Part shown: piece after piece, positions 5,554 through 8,741 of the stretch
How positions within the stretch are numbered: the stretch's first letter is position 1
How the letters are laid out: each line of letters opens with the position of its first letter
Assembly: GCA_964469555.1 (NCBI GenBank)
Contig: CAYYAQ010000201.1
Coordinates: 1 to 8,741, forward strand
Length of the DNA: 8,741 bases
Source of the DNA: CAYYAQ01 sp964469555
GTDB taxonomy: Bacteria; Planctomycetota; UBA1135; UBA2386
Reading direction: 5' to 3'
Made by a program: the position numbers and the translations under genes
The notes under the pieces: generated by a model
Database searches by the model: none
What the model was told of the DNA's origin: nothing
Seen by the model: the letters and a program-made list of their open reading frames with translations, nothing else

Positions 5554-6567
5554 ATGCGCGAGTCCTTGATTCCGATCGTGTCTCTCGCCCTCGCGGTGGT
5601 CGCACCCGCACAGGACACGGATGCCCTGCACAAGGGCACCACGAGCAGCCTCGAGATCGCCGGCGGCAAGGTCGCGGTCCACTACTACCCGGTCGCACTG
5701 CCAGCGAATTCGCTGGAGGAAGAACAGGAGTTCGGCACGGTCTGGTCGATGAGCGATCGCGAGGCAGCGGTGCTCGAAACCGAGGTCGCCTTGATGGCCG
5801 GTCGCGTCTTGATTCCCCCGGGGAAGCACCGGCTGTCGACGTGGTTCAAGAAGCGGGGCGTCTGGGAGCTCCTCGTGTTCCAGGGCTCCAAGAACTACAA
5901 GAGCGACACGCCTTACAAGTCTCTGAAGCTACAGCTTCGGCACCTGAAGAAACCTGCGTCCGAGGTTCTCAAGATCGAAGTCGTCGAGAGCCGCAAAGTC
6001 GTGCGTCTGCAGCTGTTCGCCGGTACCACGCGGCTCCGCGTCACCCTGGAACCGCTCGAGGTTCTTCGGCACAAGGGCACGCTCGCCGGCCAGGAGGCGG
6101 ACTACGAGTTCTACAAGTACCACGCGGACTATCGGATCCAGGGGCGGCTGCGCAATCTCGAGTTGATCCAGTTCGGTCGCGTGCGCACCGCCGGCGAGTT
6201 CGGCGCGCTCTACGACATCAGCTGCAAGACGGACGGCAACGGCATCTTCGTCATCTGTGCGAGCAAGTCTCTCCGGCAGCACCGCGAGCTATTGGCCGCG
6301 AAGCACAAGGCGCTGCTCACGAATCCAGCAGACGCCAGGCTGAAGTCCCAGGTCGTCGCGTTGCAGGAGGCCGTCCGCGTGCAGAGCCGGATGCAGACCA
6401 ACGTGATGGTGCCTGGGGAAGTGAAGAAGGTCGAGAAGCGCGCGAAGCACCTGGGGGTCAAGCCCGTGCTCGACAGCAACGGCACCTCGTTCGAACTCTC
6501 CTTCGGCATCCGCAAGGCGAAGTTCACGCTGAACGAGAGCCAGTTCAAGAAGCTCCAGTGGAAGTGA
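5554..6567 (+). CDS. secreted DUF2911-like protein with novel C-terminal half (paralogue 2)
   Basis: A 337-aa exported protein of unknown function, paralogous to the one at 2120-3169. The ATG at 5554 is chosen because it directly starts a signal peptide (MRESLIPIVSLALAVVAPA, likely cleavage APA|QD near residue 19); the frame is open to a GTG at 5512, and no clear ribosome binding site is seen. DUF2911-like features are FGTVWSMSDREAA at 60-72, VLIPPGKHRLS at 85-95, WELLVFQG at 104-111 and VVRLQLFAGTTRLRVTL at 149-165. The C-terminal half shares landmarks with the paralogue: GTLAGQEADYEF (175-186), GRLRNLEL (197-204), a helical stretch (240-280) and the end FTLNESQFKKLQWK. Cysteines at 224 and 235 have no counterpart in paralogue 1. 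Its promoter must lie in or near the 5' part of the trhO remnant, which points the other way. Confidence 0.8.
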   Translation: MRESLIPIVSLALAVVAPAQDTDALHKGTTSSLEIAGGKVAVHYYPVALPANSLEEEQEFGTVWSMSDREAAVLETEVALMAGRVLIPPGKHRLSTWFKKRGVWELLVFQGSKNYKSDTPYKSLKLQLRHLKKPASEVLKIEVVESRKVVRLQLFAGTTRLRVTLEPLEVLRHKGTLAGQEADYEFYKYHADYRIQGRLRNLELIQFGRVRTAGEFGALYDISCKTDGNGIFVICASKSLRQHRELLAAKHKALLTNPADARLKSQVVALQEAVRVQSRMQTNVMVPGEVKKVEKRAKHLGVKPVLDSNGTSFELSFGIRKAKFTLNESQFKKLQWK

Positions 6568-6603
6568 GGCTCTCGAGTCTGTACCGGGCACAGATCAGGA
6601 AGG

Positions 6604-8304
6604 TCAGCTCTTCTTCTGCTTCTTGGCCCAACTGTCGCGCAGGCCGACGGTGCGGTTGAAGACGAGAGCCTCGGGGCGGCTGTCCTTGCTGTCGACGCAG
6701 AAGTAGCCGGTCCGTTCGAACTGGACGGTCTGGCCGGGCTCCGCATCCGCCAGGGAGGGCTCGAGCTTGCATCCTGACAGAGTGGTCAGGGAATTCGGGT
6801 TGAGGTTTGAGCGACCGTCCTCGCCGCCGGCGGGGTCCCGCGGATCCTCCGTCGCGAACATGTGCTCGTAGAGGCGGACCTCGGCGTCGAGCGCGTGCTC
6901 TGCGGAGACCCAGTGGATCGTGCCCTTGACCTTGCGACCGTCCGGCGCGTTGCCGCCCCGGGTCTCGGGGTCGTAGGTGCAGCGCAACTCCACGATCTCG
7001 CCGCTGTCATCCTTGACGAAGTCCGTGCAGGTCACGAAGTAGGCGTAGCGCAGACGCACCTCGCGGCCTGGACCGAGTCGGAAGAACTTCTTAGGCGGCT
7101 CCTCCATGAAGTCACTGCGCTCGATGTAGAGCACCTTGGAGAACGGCACCTTGCGCGTCCCCGCACCCTCGTCTTCCGGGTTGTTGATCGCATCGAGCTC
7201 CTCGACCTGGTCATCCGGGTAGTTCTCGATGACGACCCTGAGCGGATCCAGGACCGCCATGACTCGATTCGCGCGCTTGTTGAGGTCTTCGCGAAGGCAG
7301 AACTCGAGCAACTCGATCTCGTGCACGCTGTTGAACTTGGCGACGCCGACGCGCTCGCAGAGGCTGCGGATCGCCTGCGGCGTGAAACCGCGGCGCCGCA
7401 TGCCCGAGAGCGTCGGCATGCGCGGGTCGTCCCACCCATCGACAATACCGTCGTTGACGAGCTTGAGCAGGTTGCGCTTGCTCATCAACACGTGCGTGAT
7501 CTGGAGCTTCGCGAACTCGATCTGCTGCGGATGATGAATACCGAGTTTGTCGAGGCACCAGTCGTACAGCGGTCGGTGAATCTCGAACTCGAGCGTGCAG
7601 ATCGAATGCGTGATTCCCTCGATCGAGTCCGACTGGCCGTGCGCCCAGTCGTACATCGGATAGATGCACCACTTGTCGCCCGTGCGGTGATGGTATTCGT
7701 GTCGGATCCGGTAGAGCGTCGGGTCGCGCATCCAGATGTTCGAATGCTCCATGTCGATCTTGGCACGCAGCACGTGTTCGCCGTCCTTGAACTCCCCGTC
7801 CCGCATGCGCGCGAAGAGGTCGAGGTTCTCGTCGACGCTGCGGTCCCGGTGCGGACTGTTCTTGCCGACGCCGTGGACGGTGCCGCGGTACTCCTTGATC
7901 TCATCGGCACCCAGACTGTCGACGTACGCGTCGCCACTCTTGATGAGTTGGACAGCGAAGTCGTGGAGCTGTTCGAAGTAGTCCGACGCGTAGTGCGGCT
8001 CACCCTCCCACTCGAACCCCAGCCACTTGACGTCGGCCATGATCGACTCGACGTACTCGACCTCCTCCGCCGCGGGGTTCGTGTCATCAAATCGCAGGTT
8101 GCACTTGCCGCCGTATTCTTTCGCGATGCCAAAGTTCAGGCAGATCGACTTCGCGTGGCCGATGTGGAGGTAGCCGTTGGGTTCCGGCGGGAAACGGGTG
8201 TGCACCCGTCCGTCGTTCTTGCCGCTGGAAAGGTCCTGAGCGACGATCGTGCGGACGAAGTCGACGGGGCCGGACGCCTCGGTCTCTCGGTCTTCTGGAC
8301 TCAT
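6604..8304 (-). CDS. glnS: glutaminyl-tRNA synthetase
   Basis: A 566-aa class I aminoacyl-tRNA synthetase that attaches glutamine to tRNA-Gln using ATP in the cytoplasm. The sequence shows the GlnRS type directly: RFPPEPNGYLHIGHAKSICL with HIGH at 47-50, RFDDTNP at 71-77, the YPMYDWAHGQSDSIEGITHS region (215-234), VLMSKRNLL as the KMSKS-type loop (272-280), and a full anticodon-binding beta-barrel region from about residue 345 to the end. Length is close to the 554 aa of E. coli GlnRS. The ATG at 8304 is chosen because MSPEDRETEASGPVDFVR aligns with the usual N-terminus; in-frame ATGs at 8352 and 8376 would add 16 or 24 atypical residues. No clear Shine-Dalgarno precedes any of them. It converges with the secreted paralogue (36 nt between stops) and diverges from the MFS gene. 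Presence of GlnRS implies direct tRNA-Gln charging. Confidence 0.98.
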   Translation of the reverse strand: MSPEDRETEASGPVDFVRTIVAQDLSSGKNDGRVHTRFPPEPNGYLHIGHAKSICLNFGIAKEYGGKCNLRFDDTNPAAEEVEYVESIMADVKWLGFEWEGEPHYASDYFEQLHDFAVQLIKSGDAYVDSLGADEIKEYRGTVHGVGKNSPHRDRSVDENLDLFARMRDGEFKDGEHVLRAKIDMEHSNIWMRDPTLYRIRHEYHHRTGDKWCIYPMYDWAHGQSDSIEGITHSICTLEFEIHRPLYDWCLDKLGIHHPQQIEFAKLQITHVLMSKRNLLKLVNDGIVDGWDDPRMPTLSGMRRRGFTPQAIRSLCERVGVAKFNSVHEIELLEFCLREDLNKRANRVMAVLDPLRVVIENYPDDQVEELDAINNPEDEGAGTRKVPFSKVLYIERSDFMEEPPKKFFRLGPGREVRLRYAYFVTCTDFVKDDSGEIVELRCTYDPETRGGNAPDGRKVKGTIHWVSAEHALDAEVRLYEHMFATEDPRDPAGGEDGRSNLNPNSLTTLSGCKLEPSLADAEPGQTVQFERTGYFCVDSKDSRPEALVFNRTVGLRDSWAKKQKKS

Positions 8305-8542
8305 GCGCAGGATGTTGTAGGTGCGGTCGAGACCAAAGCAACCATTCTCCATCCTGCCTGGAGGGCGGACTTGCACGGATTCGGGACGCCCGGAACGCGT
8401 TTCACGAAGCCTACTTCTGGACCGGGGCCCGACCGGACCTTAGGTTTCCGCGTGCGGCACTGACCTCCTCGTCGCACCACGGCACCGCCGGTCCGTCGGC
8501 GGCAGCCATGCACTCCCCCCAAAACCCCTCGATCGGCTCAAC
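8305..8542. promoter_or_regulatory. divergent intergenic region between glnS and the MFS gene
   Basis: This 238-bp gap must hold the promoters for glnS (minus) and the MFS gene (plus), unless MFS is read from further upstream. I see no strong -35/-10 pair. It is GC-rich and contains the hairpin at 8481-8507 and a short reading frame at 8508-8546, listed separately. Confidence 0.4.
8481..8507 (+). promoter_or_regulatory. GC-rich hairpin upstream of the MFS gene
   Basis: CCGCCG (8485-8490) pairs with CGGCGG (8497-8502) around the loop GTCCGT, and GGC (8481-8483) can pair with GCC (8505-8507) across a small internal loop. It ends about 36 nt before the MFS start. There is no T-run on either side, so it may be leader structure or an operator rather than a terminator. 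Confidence 0.35.
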
Positions 8543-8546
8543 ATGA
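8508..8546 (+). other. 12-codon upstream reading frame overlapping the MFS start (ATGA)
   Basis: An ATG at 8508 opens a frame of 12 codons (MHSPQNPSIGST) whose TGA at 8544-8546 overlaps the MFS ATG at 8543. Such ATGA overlaps can couple translation. GGCGG at 8498-8502 is a poor ribosome site, partly in the hairpin. It may be coincidence. Confidence 0.25.
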
Positions 8547-8741
8547 ACTTCAAACAAGACGGCATTGCCCCTAACTCAGGTCGCCTCCTCTGGGCCGGAT
8601 TCATGGCCATTCTCGCCGCCGGCGTCGGCTTCGGCGTACGCGGCGGAATCCTGGCCAACTGGGGAGCCGACTTCGGTTTCACCGGCAAAGAACTCGGCGA
8701 CATCATGGGCGCGATGTTCAGCTCGTTCTGCTTCGGCATCA
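8543..8741 (+). CDS. MFS transporter, N-terminal part (cut by window end)
   Basis: The first 66 residues of a major facilitator superfamily-type transporter; the rest lies beyond the window. The ATG at 8543 gives a short polar start (MNFKQDGIAPNSGR) followed by a hydrophobic first membrane helix (LLWAGFMAILAAGVGFGVRG), a loop with ILANWGADFGFTGKELGDIM, and the start of a second helix (GAMFSSFCFGI). A first helix, a loop ending in a 'T..ELG.I' segment and a second helix is the usual start of MFS proteins of the NNP/sugar-porter-like type. The substrate cannot be told from this fragment. No Shine-Dalgarno is visible; the upstream 12-codon frame overlaps its ATG. It is transcribed away from glnS. 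Confidence 0.75.
   Translation, partial: MNFKQDGIAPNSGRLLWAGFMAILAAGVGFGVRGGILANWGADFGFTGKELGDIMGAMFSSFCFGI

Noticed and set aside
6578..6594. TCTGT/ACAGA hairpin between the convergent stops of the second secreted gene and glnS
   Set aside because: Only 5 bp with a 7-nt loop and no T-run on either strand; too weak to call a terminator.
4869..6659. 596-codon plus-strand open frame through the trhO remnant and second secreted gene
   Set aside because: It is out of frame with the signal peptide and DUF2911-like protein at 5554-6567, and Arg/Gly/Ser-rich with no recognisable domain.
8312..8342. TTGCTT and TACAAC as a glnS promoter on the minus strand
   Set aside because: The -35 matches only 3 of 6 bases and would give an almost leaderless message; not better than chance.
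6862..8463. 533-codon plus-strand open frame opposite glnS
   Set aside because: It mirrors glnS codons; the glnS motifs (HIGH, MSK) are decisive and the antisense translation has only repetitive Val/Leu/Asp/Arg-rich composition.

Overview
The window reads as GC-rich bacterial chromosome, probably from a planctomycete or a similar GC-rich environmental bacterium. The pointers are a secreted CxPxR-type sulfatase, a bacterial-type glutaminyl-tRNA synthetase, weak or absent Shine-Dalgarno sequences at most starts, and a mix of DUF455, ATP-grasp, DinB and DUF2911-like families. This taxonomic guess is inference; no rRNA or other strict marker is present. I see no tRNA, rRNA, CRISPR array, insertion sequence or phage gene.

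Left part (1-2119), plus strand: a DUF455 ferritin-like protein (8-823) shares one base with a pre-ATP-grasp/ATP-grasp protein (823-1740), so the two look co-translated. Next is a broken DinB-family gene (1781-2003). It keeps its first and last ~36 codons, in different frames, and has lost the middle. A short leader with a GC palindrome and a possible promoter follows.

Middle part (2120-6567), plus strand: two secreted, divergent paralogues with a DUF2911-like N-terminal half and an unassigned C-terminal half (2120-3169 and 5554-6567) flank a predicted lipoprotein sulfatase (3221-4645). A perfect 10+10 bp inverted repeat overlaps the sulfatase ribosome binding site. The ~900 bp between the sulfatase and the second paralogue is not empty. 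It holds a 79-nt foldable element closed by a 10-bp helix, and the wreck of a minus-strand trhO (tRNA uridine hydroxylase, rhodanese type) gene that has an internal deletion and a G7 frameshift.

Right part (6604-8741): glnS on the minus strand converges on the second paralogue and diverges from the start of an MFS transporter cut by the window edge. A GC hairpin and a 12-codon upstream reading frame lie in the divergent gap.

Functionally there are a housekeeping gene (glnS), an uncharacterised two-gene unit (ferritin-like plus ATP-grasp), an envelope/secreted cluster (two DUF2911-like proteins and a sulfatase) and two decaying genes. The best candidates for undescribed biology are the ferritin-like/ATP-grasp pair and the paired DUF2911-like secreted family.
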